Assembly (NCBI RefSeq): GCF_900109685.1
Contig: NZ_FOBB01000009.1
Location: 248,001 to 312,000, forward strand
DNA from: Chitinophaga rupis
GTDB taxonomy: Bacteria; Bacteroidota; Bacteroidia; Chitinophagales; Chitinophagaceae
Length of the DNA: 64,000 nt
Direction: 5' to 3'
A program made the translations under genes and the position numbers. Positions 23,808-33,083 of this stretch are shown in pieces. How positions within the stretch are numbered: the stretch's first letter is position 1; each line of letters begins with the position of its first letter. Below the pieces are notes generated by a model. The model was not told the DNA's origin. It ran no database searches and saw only the letters and a program-made list of their open reading frames with translations.

Positions 23808-24414
23808 CACTACGGAAAAATACATTAAGGTATATAGGACTATCTGAAAAAAAGGATGTATTTATTTATTCCACGGATCTAATAAAAAGACTGGCCTTCT
23901 ACTCCTCTTTACAGCCAGACTGGATTGGAATCAATTACGAATTGTCAATTACGAATTACGAATGAAGGAGAACCGTATGTGGTTACTGCGTTTGTAATAG
24001 TTCTGGTGATTCGCCGACACACGGATTCAATTACGAATTGTCAATTACAAATTATGAATGAAGGGAACCGTATGTGGTTACTGCATTTGTAATAATGTTT
24101 TGATGGTTCGCCGACACACGGATCCAATTACGAATTGTCAATTACGAGTTATGAATGAAGGAGACCGTATGTGGTTACTTCGTTCGTAAGAATGTTGCTG
24201 CTGTTCGTAATTACATGCTTCTTCTTTTTTTATTCAAATTATTGCAAAGGATTAATTACGAATGAAGGAAACCGTAACGGTTACTGTCTGTTGTTCTTCG
24301 TTGTTATTTCGTAATTACATACTTCCTCCGCGTAAGCATGCATAACCTGAAATGCATGCAGGCGAACTATTACCTAATGTGTAATTAATAATCTGTAATA
24401 AATAATTCTCTCCC
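23808..24414. repeat. 96-bp tandem repeat array between nuoA and nuoB
   Basis: A 607-base gap inside the nuo operon. Copies begin with CAATTACGAATTGTCAATTA at 23932, 24028 and 24125, so the period is 96-97 bases. Each copy continues with ATGAAGG(A)GAACCGTATGTGGTTACT, then (T)TGTAAT and GATTCGCCGACACACGGAT. A shorter, decayed fourth copy (AATTACGAATGAAGGAAACCGTAACGG) is near 24253-24330, ending in CGTAATTAC words. Within each copy CCGTATGTGG and CGCCGACACACGG may pair. The copies are contiguous without spacers, so it is not a CRISPR array. No gene is present. Confidence 0.85.
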
Positions 24415-25053
24415 ATGGATTGGTGGTTAAGTAACGCAAAGGATCAAACCGGTAAAGTAAACGGTAATACTTCCCTGGAACAGGCCATGCAGCAAAGCAT
24501 GATATTAAGCTCTGTAGACCGCTTGCTGGCCTGGGGCCGCAAAAATTCATTGTGGCCTTTTCACTTTGGATTGTCCTGCTGTTTTGTGGAAATGGCTACC
24601 GCCATGACACCCAAGTATGATGTTGCGCGCTTTGGTGCGGAAGTGATACGCGGCACACCCCGTGAGGCAGATGTGATGATCATTGCCGGTACCGTGTTCA
24701 TTAAAATGGCGCCTATTATTAAACGCCTGTATGAGCAGATGATGGAACCGCGCTGGGTGATCTCCATGGGCTCCTGCGCCAACTCCGGTGGTATGTATGA
24801 TATCTATAGCGTAGTGCAGGGCGTAGATAAATTTTTACCGGTAGATGTATATGTACCTGGTTGTCCGCCGCGGCCCGATGCTTTTATGCAAGGGCTGTTA
24901 ATGCTGCAGCAATCCGTGGGTAAGGAAATACGCCCGCTTAGCTGGATGATCGGCGATCAGGGCGTGATAAAACCGGATAAGATCTCAATGCGGGAAGTGT
25001 TACATGATAAGCGGCAGCAAATGACGCAGTTCAAAACGCCGGATGAGATTTGA
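24415..25053 (+). CDS. nuoB: NADH-quinone oxidoreductase subunit B
   Basis: 212 residues; carries the terminal iron-sulfur cluster N2 that passes electrons to quinone. The four ligands are the tandem Cys55-Cys56 (FGLSCCFVEMA), Cys121 (ISMGSCANSGGMYD) and Cys150 (VYVPGCPPRPDAFM). Tyrosine and arginine positions around RFGAEVIRGTPREADVMIIAGT are as in the family. The C-terminal 25 residues (MREVLHDKRQQM...) extend beyond the core. It is separated from nuoA by the 607-base tandem-repeat gap and from nuoCD by another repeat. Confidence 0.97.
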   Translation: MDWWLSNAKDQTGKVNGNTSLEQAMQQSMILSSVDRLLAWGRKNSLWPFHFGLSCCFVEMATAMTPKYDVARFGAEVIRGTPREADVMIIAGTVFIKMAPIIKRLYEQMMEPRWVISMGSCANSGGMYDIYSVVQGVDKFLPVDVYVPGCPPRPDAFMQGLLMLQQSVGKEIRPLSWMIGDQGVIKPDKISMREVLHDKRQQMTQFKTPDEI

Positions 25054-25200
25054 GGGGGCCGGAGGCCCACGGTCCATGGTCGATGGTCCATGGCCTATAA
25101 CGAATGGACCTGTTTTGCGTGAAATGGAAAGGATGGGGCAGTGGTCCACGACCCGTAACGAATAGAAGTGTTTTGCGTGAAATGGTAAGGGGTGGGGAGT
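25054..25200. repeat. GGTCCATGG words and 58-bp tandem duplication
   Basis: At 25068-25092 GGTCCATGGTC and GATGGTCCATGG form a self-complementary cluster like that at 380-511. Then a 58-base unit occurs twice: TAACGAAT ... TGTTTTGCGTGAAATGG at 25098 and again at 25156, the second ending GGGGTGGGGAGTGG. It fills the gap between nuoB and nuoCD. Confidence 0.75.
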
Positions 25201-25242
25201 GGGATTATTAAAGTACCCTTAAGAAAACTGCAACGAAACAAT

Positions 25243-26985
25243 ATGAACGATATTAAATCAGCACTGGATGCCCGCTTTGGAGAACAAACCTGTAAAGAAC
25301 AGGTAACCCGCGATGCCATGCCCACCTTTTGGGTGCCGCAGGAAAAGCTGGTGACCGTGCTGCAATACCTGAAATCCGATATTAACCTTCCTTACCGCAT
25401 GCTCTATGACCTTACGGCCATTGATGAGCGTGCGTATAAAAGACCGCAGAACGGACATATACCCTTTGACTTCACCGTTGTTTACCACCTTTTCTCCTTC
25501 GGGCAAAATGCTTTCCTGCGTCTGAAAGTAGGATTGCGGGGCGAGTATCCCTCCCTGCCCAGCATCACCCATATATGGCCTGCCGCCAACTGGTATGAGC
25601 GCGAAGTGTTTGACATGTTCGGTATCCGCTTTGACGGCCATCCCTTACTGAAACGTATTTTAATGCCCAGCACCTGGGAAGGTCACCCATTGCGCAAAGA
25701 ACATCCTGCGCGCGCCACGGAAATGGGACCATTCAAACTGTTTGATGAAAAGGTAGACCGGGAGCAGGAAGCCCTGCAGTTCCGCCCGGAAGACTGGGGC
25801 CTGAAGCTGCATAGCGAAGATGCGGATTTTATGTTCCTGAACATAGGCCCCCAGCACCCCGGCACGCATGGCGTGCTGCGTATTATTCTGCAGCTGAACG
25901 GAGAAGACATTGTAGACGCAGTGCCCGACATTGGCTTTCACCACCGTGGTGCGGAGAAAATGGGCGAGCGTCAGTCATGGCATACCTATATTCCCTATAC
26001 CGACCGTATTGACTATTTAGGCGGGGTTATGAACAACCTGGCCTATTTGCTGTCTGTTGAAAAGCTGGCCGGTATTGAAGTGCCGCTGCGTGCGCAGGTG
26101 ATACGCGTTATGCTGTGTGAGTTCTTCCGCATTGCCAGCCACCTGGTATGGTATGGCACCTTTGCGCAGGATGTAGGGCAGCTGTCGCCTGTGTTCTATA
26201 TGTTCACCGACCGGGAACGCGTATTTGAGATTATAGAAGCTATTTGCGGCGGCCGTATGCATCCTAACTGGTTTCGTATAGGCGGCGTAGCACAGGACTT
26301 GCCCAATGGCTGGGATAAGCTGGTGCGCGAGTTTATCCGCTATTTCCCGCCCAAGCTGCGCGAGTATGATAAGATGGTAATGCAGAATGCTTTGTTTAAA
26401 GCACGTACCGTAGGCATTGGCATTTACACGCTGGAAGAAGCTATTGAATGGGGCGTTACCGGCCCCGGTTTGCGCGCCTGCGGCCTGGAATGGGATATGC
26501 GTAAAATGCGGCCTTACAGCGGGTATGAGAACTTTGCTTTTGAAATACCAACTGCCAACAACGGAGATTGTTATGACCGGGCACGGGTACGGGTAGACGA
26601 AATGCGGCAAAGCCTGCGCATTATTGAGCAGTGCCTGGAACATATGCCGGCAGGGGATTTCAAGTCGCACCACCCGCTGGCCACGCCACCGGTGAAGCAG
26701 TATACCATGCACGATATTGAAACGCTGATCCACCATTTCCTCAATGTTAGCTGGGGCCCGGTAATACCGGCCGGTGAGGCCATGAGCTGTATAGAAGCTA
26801 CCAAAGGATGGAACGGCTATTATCTTACCAGCGATGGCAATACCTCGCCTTACCGTGTAAGAGTACGCACACCCTCTTTCCCGCATATGCAAATGATCCC
26901 TTACATCGCCCGCAGCTATACGGTGGCAGATCTGCTATCTATACTGGGCGGGATGGATTATGTGCTGGCGGATATTGATAGATAA
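25243..26985 (+). CDS. nuoCD: NADH-quinone oxidoreductase fused subunits C and D
   Basis: 580 residues from the ATG at 25243; the in-frame ATG at 25192 would lie in repeat sequence. Residues 1 to about 190 are NuoC (VTVLQYLKSDINLPYRMLYDLTAIDER, then FPSVTHIW-like SLPSITHIWPAANWYEREVFDMFGI), and about 200-580 NuoD, the quinone-site subunit, with FLNIGPQHPGTHGVLRI, DIGFHHRGAEKMGERQSW, YTDRIDYLGG and the C-terminal GGMDYVLADIDR. The C-D fusion is seen in E. coli and many Bacteroidota. The protein forms part of the peripheral arm next to NuoB. Confidence 0.97.
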   Translation: MNDIKSALDARFGEQTCKEQVTRDAMPTFWVPQEKLVTVLQYLKSDINLPYRMLYDLTAIDERAYKRPQNGHIPFDFTVVYHLFSFGQNAFLRLKVGLRGEYPSLPSITHIWPAANWYEREVFDMFGIRFDGHPLLKRILMPSTWEGHPLRKEHPARATEMGPFKLFDEKVDREQEALQFRPEDWGLKLHSEDADFMFLNIGPQHPGTHGVLRIILQLNGEDIVDAVPDIGFHHRGAEKMGERQSWHTYIPYTDRIDYLGGVMNNLAYLLSVEKLAGIEVPLRAQVIRVMLCEFFRIASHLVWYGTFAQDVGQLSPVFYMFTDRERVFEIIEAICGGRMHPNWFRIGGVAQDLPNGWDKLVREFIRYFPPKLREYDKMVMQNALFKARTVGIGIYTLEEAIEWGVTGPGLRACGLEWDMRKMRPYSGYENFAFEIPTANNGDCYDRARVRVDEMRQSLRIIEQCLEHMPAGDFKSHHPLATPPVKQYTMHDIETLIHHFLNVSWGPVIPAGEAMSCIEATKGWNGYYLTSDGNTSPYRVRVRTPSFPHMQMIPYIARSYTVADLLSILGGMDYVLADIDR

Positions 26986-26994
26986 ACCGATACT

Positions 26995-27459
26995 ATGTTA
27001 ACACAAACAGAAATATCAAAAATAGAGCATGAGCTGCAGCAGGTGCCTGTAAAAAAAGCGGCGGTAATAGAAGCATTGAAGATAGTGCAGCAGCAGCGCC
27101 GCTGGGTATCTGATGAGAACGTGGAAGATATTGCTGCGCTGTTAGGTATGAGTGCGGATGAAGTAGATAGCGTGGCTACCTTTTACAATCTCATTTTCCG
27201 GCAGCCGGTTGGCCGCCATGTGATCCTGGTATGTGACAGCATCAGCTGCTGGGTAATGGGTTATGAGAATATCCGCAAAACGCTGATGGAGCTGTTGCAG
27301 ATCAAATACGGGCAAACCACGCCGGATGGGCGTTTTACGCTGCTGCCCAATGCCTGCCTGGGTACCTGTGATCATGCGCCGGCTTTAATGATAGACGAAG
27401 ATCTTTACCGGGATCTGAATGGGAAAAATATCGGTGAGATACTGGATAAGTATGAATAA
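26995..27459 (+). CDS. nuoE: NADH-quinone oxidoreductase subunit E
   Basis: 154 residues, thioredoxin-fold subunit of the NADH module holding the [2Fe-2S] cluster N1a. The ligands are Cys80 and Cys85 (VCDSISC) and Cys121 and Cys125 (ACLGTC). The helical N-terminus with DIAALLGMSADEVDSVATFYNLIF is typical. It begins nine bases after the nuoCD stop codon and is separated from nuoF by a palindromic element. Confidence 0.97.
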   Translation: MLTQTEISKIEHELQQVPVKKAAVIEALKIVQQQRRWVSDENVEDIAALLGMSADEVDSVATFYNLIFRQPVGRHVILVCDSISCWVMGYENIRKTLMELLQIKYGQTTPDGRFTLLPNACLGTCDHAPALMIDEDLYRDLNGKNIGEILDKYE

Positions 27460-27462
27460 ATA

Positions 27463-27545
27463 GCTGGCAGTTGCCAGTGGGCCGTTTGCAGTCAGGCAAA
27501 CGCTCATCGTGAACTGCCAGCTGGCAACTATAAACTGCAAATAAA
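27463..27545. repeat. GCTGGCAGTT hairpin between nuoE and nuoF
   Basis: GCTGGCAGTT (27463-27472) and AACTGCCAGC (27512-27521) are perfectly complementary; GTTTGCAGTC/TAAACTGCAA words follow the same style as the other elements but with a different word. Confidence 0.75.
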
Positions 27546-27547
27546 TT

Positions 27548-28825
27548 ATGGAGGCTCCGCTTACATCGGATATTCAACCCGGCTTGTCGTTGGACCTCAG
27601 GGCTTATGAAGCTCTGGGGGGCTACCAGGCATTACGCAAAGCATTACAGCAAATGGCGCCGCAGGAGGTGACTGCGCTCATAAAAGAATCTAACCTGCGG
27701 GGCAGGGGCGGCGCAGGTTTCAGCACAGGTATGAAGTGGAGCTTTGTACCTATGAATGTAAAAGGTCCCAAATACCTGGTGGCAAATGCCGATGAAATGG
27801 AACCCGGTACTTTCAAAGACCGCTGGCTGCTGGAAGGTAATCCGCACCAGTTAATAGAAGGCATGATCCTCACGGCCTATGCTATACAGGCCACTACCTC
27901 ATTTGTATTCCTGCGCTGGGCATATAAAGAAGCGGCACAGGTGATCCGCAAAGCGCTGAGTGAAGCATATGCTGCCGGTTATTTAGGCAACAATATCTTA
28001 GGAAAGGATTTTTCCCTGGAAATGCACCTGCACACCGGCGTAGGCCGCTATATGTGCGGGGAGGAAACCGCCCTGCTGAACTCACTGGAAGGCAAGCGCG
28101 CCGTACCCCGTGCCAAACCGCCTTTTCCGCAGATCAGCGGTTTGTTTGGCCATCCAACCATCGTAAACAATGTAGAAACGCTTTGTTTCATTCCACATAT
28201 AGTCAATAAAGGAGCCGCCTGGTTCCAGTCCCTGAGCCGTACCGGCGACGGGGGTACGAAAATATATGGTGTGAGCGGACGCGTAAATAAACCCGGCGCC
28301 TGGGAATTGCCCATGGGCGTAACTATGCGCGAACTATTGGAAGATTATGCCGGTGGTATGCAAAACGGCTACCGTTTCCGCGGGGCTTTACCCGGCGGTG
28401 CATCCACGGATTTTTTAACAGCTGACCACCTGGATACTCCCATGGATTTTACCGCTGTAGCTGCAGCGGGCAGCCGCCTGGGCACAGGTACTATGGTGGT
28501 GCTGGACGACCAAACCTGTCCGGTGGGCTTTGTACATAACCTGGAGCATTTCTTTGCACAGGAATCCTGCGGGTTTTGTACGCCCTGCCGGGAAGGTTTA
28601 CCCTGGACCGAAAAAATATTGTATGCCCTGGAACAGGGGCATGGCACGGAAGAAGACCTGGTACAGCTGGAAATGCATACGCATTTGCTGGGACCGGGTA
28701 ATACTTTTTGCGCGCTGGCCCCCGGCGCTATGGAACCATTGCAAAGCGCGCTGAAATATTTCCGGGAAGATTTTGAACAGCATGTACACGAAAAAAAATG
28801 TCCCTATGGCAATCATACACATTGA
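27548..28825 (+). CDS. nuoF: NADH-quinone oxidoreductase subunit F
   Basis: 425 residues; binds NADH and FMN and holds [4Fe-4S] cluster N3. The FMN/NADH loop is LRGRGGAGFSTGMKWSF, followed by NADEMEPGTFKDR and the nucleotide site region GAGRYMCGEETALLNSLEGKRAVPRAKPPFPQ-like text (here GVGRYMCGEETALLNSLEG). The cluster ligands are in SCGFCTPCREG and NTFCALAPGA. It overlaps the chosen start of nuoG by 20 bases, indicating translational coupling. Confidence 0.97.
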   Translation: MEAPLTSDIQPGLSLDLRAYEALGGYQALRKALQQMAPQEVTALIKESNLRGRGGAGFSTGMKWSFVPMNVKGPKYLVANADEMEPGTFKDRWLLEGNPHQLIEGMILTAYAIQATTSFVFLRWAYKEAAQVIRKALSEAYAAGYLGNNILGKDFSLEMHLHTGVGRYMCGEETALLNSLEGKRAVPRAKPPFPQISGLFGHPTIVNNVETLCFIPHIVNKGAAWFQSLSRTGDGGTKIYGVSGRVNKPGAWELPMGVTMRELLEDYAGGMQNGYRFRGALPGGASTDFLTADHLDTPMDFTAVAAAGSRLGTGTMVVLDDQTCPVGFVHNLEHFFAQESCGFCTPCREGLPWTEKILYALEQGHGTEEDLVQLEMHTHLLGPGNTFCALAPGAMEPLQSALKYFREDFEQHVHEKKCPYGNHTH

Positions 28826-31499
28826 TGGCAAGTCATACGAAGTAAAGGAAGGCAAGAACCTGCTGGAAACCTGCCTGTCGCTGGGCCTGGACCTGCCTTA
28901 TTTTTGCTGGCACCCGGCGCTGGGCTCTGTAGGCGCCTGCCGGCAATGCGCGGTAAAATCATTTAAGGATGAAAAAGATACCAAAGGAAAGCTGATCATG
29001 TCCTGCATGGAGCCGGTAAAAGATCAGCTGCGTATATCCGTTAGCGATAAGGAAGCAGCTGCTTTCAGGGAGCAGGTAATAGGCTGGCTGATGACCAACC
29101 ACCCGCATGACTGTGCTGTGTGTGACGAAGGCGGCTCCTGCCATTTGCAGGATATGACGGTAATGACCGGGCATAGCTACCGCAACTATCATTTTTCCAA
29201 ACGCACCTATAAAAATCAATACCTGGGTCCTTTCCTGAACCATGAAATGAACCGCTGCATCCAGTGTTACCGTTGCGTGCGTTTTTATAAAGATTTTGCA
29301 GGCGGCAAGGACCTGGATGTTTTTGCCGCGCATAACCATGTATACTTTGGCCGTTATAAAGAGGGTACGCTGGAAAGTGAGTTCAGCGGCAACCTGGCTG
29401 AGGTCTGCCCTACGGGCGTGTTTACAGACAAAACACTCAAACAGCATTATACCCGCAAATGGGATATGACCTATGCGCCCTCCATTTGCCAGGGCTGTGG
29501 CCTGGGCTGTAATATTATTGCCGGTGAGCGTTATGGTTCCTTACGGCAGATCAGCAGCCGCTATAACGGTGCCGTGAACGGCTATTTCCTTTGCGACCGC
29601 GGGCGTTATGGTTATGAGTTTGTGAACAGTGAGCGCCGCATACGGGAGGTGGCCATCCGCGGTCTTATGGATCATGCTATTGATCCCGGTGCTGCATTGC
29701 AATATTTACAGGACAAGCTTCCCCCCGGGCGCACTATTGGCATTGGTTCCCCGCGCGCTTCGCTGGAATCTAACTTTGTATTACAGCAGCTGGTAGGGGA
29801 AGATAATTTTTACCTGGGCATGTCAGATGCAGAACATGACCTGGCCACGCTGGCATTGAAAATATTAAAGAACGGGCCTGTGCGCACACCCTCCATGCAG
29901 GAGGCAGCTACTGCAGATGCGGTGCTGATACTGGGTGAAGACCTGTTGAACACCGCGCCTATGATGGCCTTATCTGTTCGGCAGGCGGTACGTAAGCAAC
30001 CCTTACAGGATGCTATGAACACCACGCATGTGCCGGCCTGGCAGGATGCGGCGGTGCGTGAAGCCATGCAGGATAAACACGGACCTTTTTATATATTGCA
30101 TATACAACCCACCGGGCTGGATGAAATAGCCACCCGCACTTATCATACCGCCCCGGATAACATTACCCGTATAGGCTTTGCCGTGAGCCAGCTATTAGGC
30201 GCTCCGGTAGCGGCTGTAAAAGACCTTTCGGAAGAGGAGCAGCAGCTGGCGCAGGCCATTGCCGATGCATTACTGGCCGCAGAACGGCCTTTGATCATTG
30301 CCGGCTATGGCTGCGGCTGTGAAGGTACCATGCGGGAAGCCGCCAATATCAGCTGGGCATTACAGCAAAAAGGCAAAGCAGCTATGCTGGTGCTTACTAC
30401 ACCGGAATGTAACAGCCTGGGCCTGGAAATGCTGGGCAGCCATCGCCTGGAAACTGCGGTGAATGCAGTACTGGACGGAGACATAGATACTGTTATTATC
30501 CTGGAAAATGACCTGTACCGGCGCTTAGACCGGCATATAGCAGACCAGTTCTTTCAGCATTGTAAGGAAGTGGTATTGCTCGATCACCTGTACAATGCTA
30601 CTGCAGAAAAAGCCACGGTATTATTGCCTGCCGGCACCTTTGCAGAATCAGACGGTACGCTGGTGAATAATGAAGGCCGGGCGCAACGTTTCTTCCAGGT
30701 ATTTGCAGGCAGCGGCGTGGTGCAGGAAAGCTGGCGCTGGTTATTACAGCTGGGCGCTGCTACTAATAATGCACGCTTAAAAAACCTGGTGTACCTCGAT
30801 GATGTAACGCAGGCGCTGGCACGTTCAGCGGCCATCTTTGCAGGCATAGATCATTTAACCCCACCGGCCGATTTTCGTATAGCCGGGCAAAAGATACCGC
30901 GGGAACCACACCGTTACAGCGGCCGCACAGCTATGCTGGCCAATGTAAATGTGAGCGAACCCAAACCGCCGGAAGATGCGGATACGGCTTTGTCGTTCAC
31001 CATGGAAGGTTACCGCGGGGAACCGCCATCCTCCATGATACCCTTCTTCTGGTGGCCGGGCTGGAACTCCGTGCAATCCATCAACAAATTCCAGACAGAG
31101 GTAGGCTGCTCTTTGCACGACGGGGATTCGGGCAAGCGGCTGATAGAGCCCAAAGCTAACGGGCAGGCGCCTTATTTTTCCTATTCACCGGACAATTTTG
31201 TTCCGCTGGCCGGGCATTTAATGCTGGTGCCTTTATACCACATTTTCGGATCAGAAGAGTTGAGCGTACATACGCCTGCAGTGGCAGAACGTATGCCGGC
31301 GCCTTACATTTTGCTGAATCCGGAAGATGCGCAGCGTTACCAGGTAGTGGAATCGCATCAGCTGCAGCTATCGGTTAACGGGCATCCATATACGTTTACG
31401 GTAAAAACCGATGCCAGGCTGCATAAAGGCATGGCCGGGATACCGGTAGGTTTGCCGGGGATAGATGTAGTTGGGGTGCCGGTGCTTGCGAAATTATAG
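28806..31499 (+). CDS. nuoG: NADH-quinone oxidoreductase subunit G
   Basis: 897 residues from the ATG at 28806 (MAIIHIDGKSYEV); an in-frame ATG at 28773 would add 11 residues inside nuoF. N-terminal [2Fe-2S] ferredoxin domain with CWHPALGSVGACRQC, then the His-Cys3 [4Fe-4S] motif HDCAVCDEGGSC, a further [4Fe-4S] set CIQCYRC ... EVCPTG, and CQGCGLGC with a later Cys (YFLCDRG), matching cluster N7 of E. coli and Thermus. The remaining 600 residues are the molybdopterin-oxidoreductase-like domain. Part of the electron-input arm. Final residues IDVVGVPVLAKL fit the family. Confidence 0.95.
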   Translation: MAIIHIDGKSYEVKEGKNLLETCLSLGLDLPYFCWHPALGSVGACRQCAVKSFKDEKDTKGKLIMSCMEPVKDQLRISVSDKEAAAFREQVIGWLMTNHPHDCAVCDEGGSCHLQDMTVMTGHSYRNYHFSKRTYKNQYLGPFLNHEMNRCIQCYRCVRFYKDFAGGKDLDVFAAHNHVYFGRYKEGTLESEFSGNLAEVCPTGVFTDKTLKQHYTRKWDMTYAPSICQGCGLGCNIIAGERYGSLRQISSRYNGAVNGYFLCDRGRYGYEFVNSERRIREVAIRGLMDHAIDPGAALQYLQDKLPPGRTIGIGSPRASLESNFVLQQLVGEDNFYLGMSDAEHDLATLALKILKNGPVRTPSMQEAATADAVLILGEDLLNTAPMMALSVRQAVRKQPLQDAMNTTHVPAWQDAAVREAMQDKHGPFYILHIQPTGLDEIATRTYHTAPDNITRIGFAVSQLLGAPVAAVKDLSEEEQQLAQAIADALLAAERPLIIAGYGCGCEGTMREAANISWALQQKGKAAMLVLTTPECNSLGLEMLGSHRLETAVNAVLDGDIDTVIILENDLYRRLDRHIADQFFQHCKEVVLLDHLYNATAEKATVLLPAGTFAESDGTLVNNEGRAQRFFQVFAGSGVVQESWRWLLQLGAATNNARLKNLVYLDDVTQALARSAAIFAGIDHLTPPADFRIAGQKIPREPHRYSGRTAMLANVNVSEPKPPEDADTALSFTMEGYRGEPPSSMIPFFWWPGWNSVQSINKFQTEVGCSLHDGDSGKRLIEPKANGQAPYFSYSPDNFVPLAGHLMLVPLYHIFGSEELSVHTPAVAERMPAPYILLNPEDAQRYQVVESHQLQLSVNGHPYTFTVKTDARLHKGMAGIPVGLPGIDVVGVPVLAKL

Positions 31500-31521
31500 A
31501 TGAGCTTCAAAAACATTTTTT

Positions 31522-32472
31522 ATGAGTGCTGGTCATTATTGGTTAGTTATTGGTGGCGTACTGTTCGTGATCCTGAACACAGCAGCCGGTTTAATATGGC
31601 TGGAACGCAGGATGCTGGCCCTGTGGCAGGACAGATACGGGCCTAACCGCGCCGGGCCTTTTGGGCTGTTCATTGTGCTGGCAGATACCATCAAGCTTTT
31701 CTTTAAGGAGGATTGGATTCCGCCTTTTGCGGATAAAGTGGTGTTTGTATTTGCGCCGGCAGTAGTAGTGGCCAGTGTGCTGTTAAGCTTTACTATTATA
31801 CCGTTTGCACCCAATGTGGTGGTGGCGGATTTTAATGTAGGGGTATTATTCTTCCTGGCCATGTCGTCCATGGGTGTGTACAGCATTGTGCTGGGCGGCT
31901 GGGCCTCCAATAATAAGTATGCTTTGCTGGGCGCTATGCGTGGCGCTTCGCAAATGATCAGCTATGAAGTTTTTATGGGCCTGTCCCTGATGGGCGTGGT
32001 TATCATGAGTGGTTCCTTTAACCTCAGTGAGATCGTAGCAGCGCAAAAGAACGGCTGGTTCATCCTGCCGCAATGTGTAGGCTTTTTTATTTTCCTGATT
32101 GCGGGTATTGCGGAAACACACCGCCTGCCCTTTGATATACCGGAAGCGGAAAGTGAGCTGGTGGCGGGCTTTCACTCGGAGTATTCCGGTATGAAGTTCG
32201 GTATGTTTTTCATAGGGGAGTATATGGGAATCACGCTGATCTCCTCCATGGTGGTAACATTATATTTCGGTGGCTGGCTGGGACCTGCTTTTCTTCCGCC
32301 AGTGATCTGGTTTGTATTAAAAACGTTTGTGTTTATTATGCTGTTCATCCTGTTAAGGGCGTCTATGCCACGTCCGCGGTATGATCAGCTGATGGAATAC
32401 GGATGGAAGATCTTATTTCCGTTGTCACTGGTAAACCTGTTGATAACGGCTGCTATTAAATTACTCATCTGA
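31522..32472 (+). CDS. nuoH: NADH-quinone oxidoreductase subunit H
   Basis: 316 residues, membrane subunit that lines the quinone cavity. About eight transmembrane helices. The first cytoplasmic loop shows LERRMLALWQDRYGPNRAGPFGLF, a family signature; further signatures are FFLAMSSMGVYSIVLGGWASNNKYALLGAMRGASQMISYEV and the acidic loop GIAETHRLPFDIPEAESELVAGFHSEYSGMKF. It is followed by a large word-repeat hairpin before nuoI. Confidence 0.97.
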   Translation: MSAGHYWLVIGGVLFVILNTAAGLIWLERRMLALWQDRYGPNRAGPFGLFIVLADTIKLFFKEDWIPPFADKVVFVFAPAVVVASVLLSFTIIPFAPNVVVADFNVGVLFFLAMSSMGVYSIVLGGWASNNKYALLGAMRGASQMISYEVFMGLSLMGVVIMSGSFNLSEIVAAQKNGWFILPQCVGFFIFLIAGIAETHRLPFDIPEAESELVAGFHSEYSGMKFGMFFIGEYMGITLISSMVVTLYFGGWLGPAFLPPVIWFVLKTFVFIMLFILLRASMPRPRYDQLMEYGWKILFPLSLVNLLITAAIKLLI

Positions 32473-32567
32473 TTTCAGATTTGAGATTTACGATTTACGA
32501 TTTGAATGCGTTATGCTCCATTCGTCGTTCTTCTAAATCTAAAATCTAAGATCTAAAATCTAAAACT
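32472..32567. repeat. AAATCTAAAATC-word hairpin between nuoH and nuoI
   Basis: The left arm 32474-32503 (TTCAGATTTGAGATTTACG, then ATTTACGATTT) pairs with the right arm 32533-32562 (TAAATCTAAAATCTAAGATC, then TAAAATCTAA). The loop contains TTATGCTCCATTCGTCGTTC. The whole element is nearly identical to the one at 33084-33188. Confidence 0.85.
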
Positions 32568-33083
32568 ATGTTTAGTCTGTTGCGCAGTATGTGGCTGGTT
32601 TTCCTGCACATGTTCCATAAAAGGGAAACCTACCAGTATCCTGAGGAAAGAGCGCCGCTGCCGGCCCGCTGGCGGGGCCGCATAGCCCTTACCCGCGATC
32701 CTGATGGAGGTGAGCGCTGTGTGGGCTGTTACTTATGCGCGGCGGCCTGCCCGGTGGATTGTATTTCGCTGCAGGCAACGGAAGATGAGCACGGGCGGCG
32801 TTACCCGGAATTTTTCAGGATCAATTTTTCGCGCTGCATCTTTTGCGGTTTTTGTGAAGAGGCCTGTCCTACCTACGCCATACAACTGTTACCTGATTTT
32901 GAAATGGCGGAATATAACCGCCAGAACCTGGTGTATGAAAAGGAAAACCTGCTGATCAACAGCGAGGGTAAATACCCGGGTTATAATTATTACAGGGTGG
33001 CCGGCATGGCAATAGATGGCAAAGCAAAAGGCGAAGCCGAACATGAAGAGCCGCCGGTAGATATCAAGAGCTTATTACCGTAA
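32568..33083 (+). CDS. nuoI: NADH-quinone oxidoreductase subunit I
   Basis: 171 residues with two [4Fe-4S] clusters (N6a, N6b). Ligands: Cys51, 54, 57, 61 in CVGCYLCAAACP and Cys90, 93, 96, 100 in CIFCGFCEEACP. This is the usual 8Fe ferredoxin that links NuoG to NuoB. The approximately 40-residue C-terminal tail (GYNYYRVAGMAIDGKAKGEAEHEEPPV) is extended. Palindromic elements of the same type and loop flank the gene on both sides. Confidence 0.97.
   Translation: MFSLLRSMWLVFLHMFHKRETYQYPEERAPLPARWRGRIALTRDPDGGERCVGCYLCAAACPVDCISLQATEDEHGRRYPEFFRINFSRCIFCGFCEEACPTYAIQLLPDFEMAEYNRQNLVYEKENLLINSEGKYPGYNYYRVAGMAIDGKAKGEAEHEEPPVDIKSLLP

Noticed and set aside
23932..24330. Tandem repeats considered as a CRISPR array
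   Set aside because: Units of 96-97 bases are contiguous with no unique spacers, and no cas genes are near.
26017..26892. 291-codon minus-strand frame across nuoD
   Set aside because: Antisense to a conserved NuoD domain; no recognisable motif; a shadow of codon bias in the real gene.
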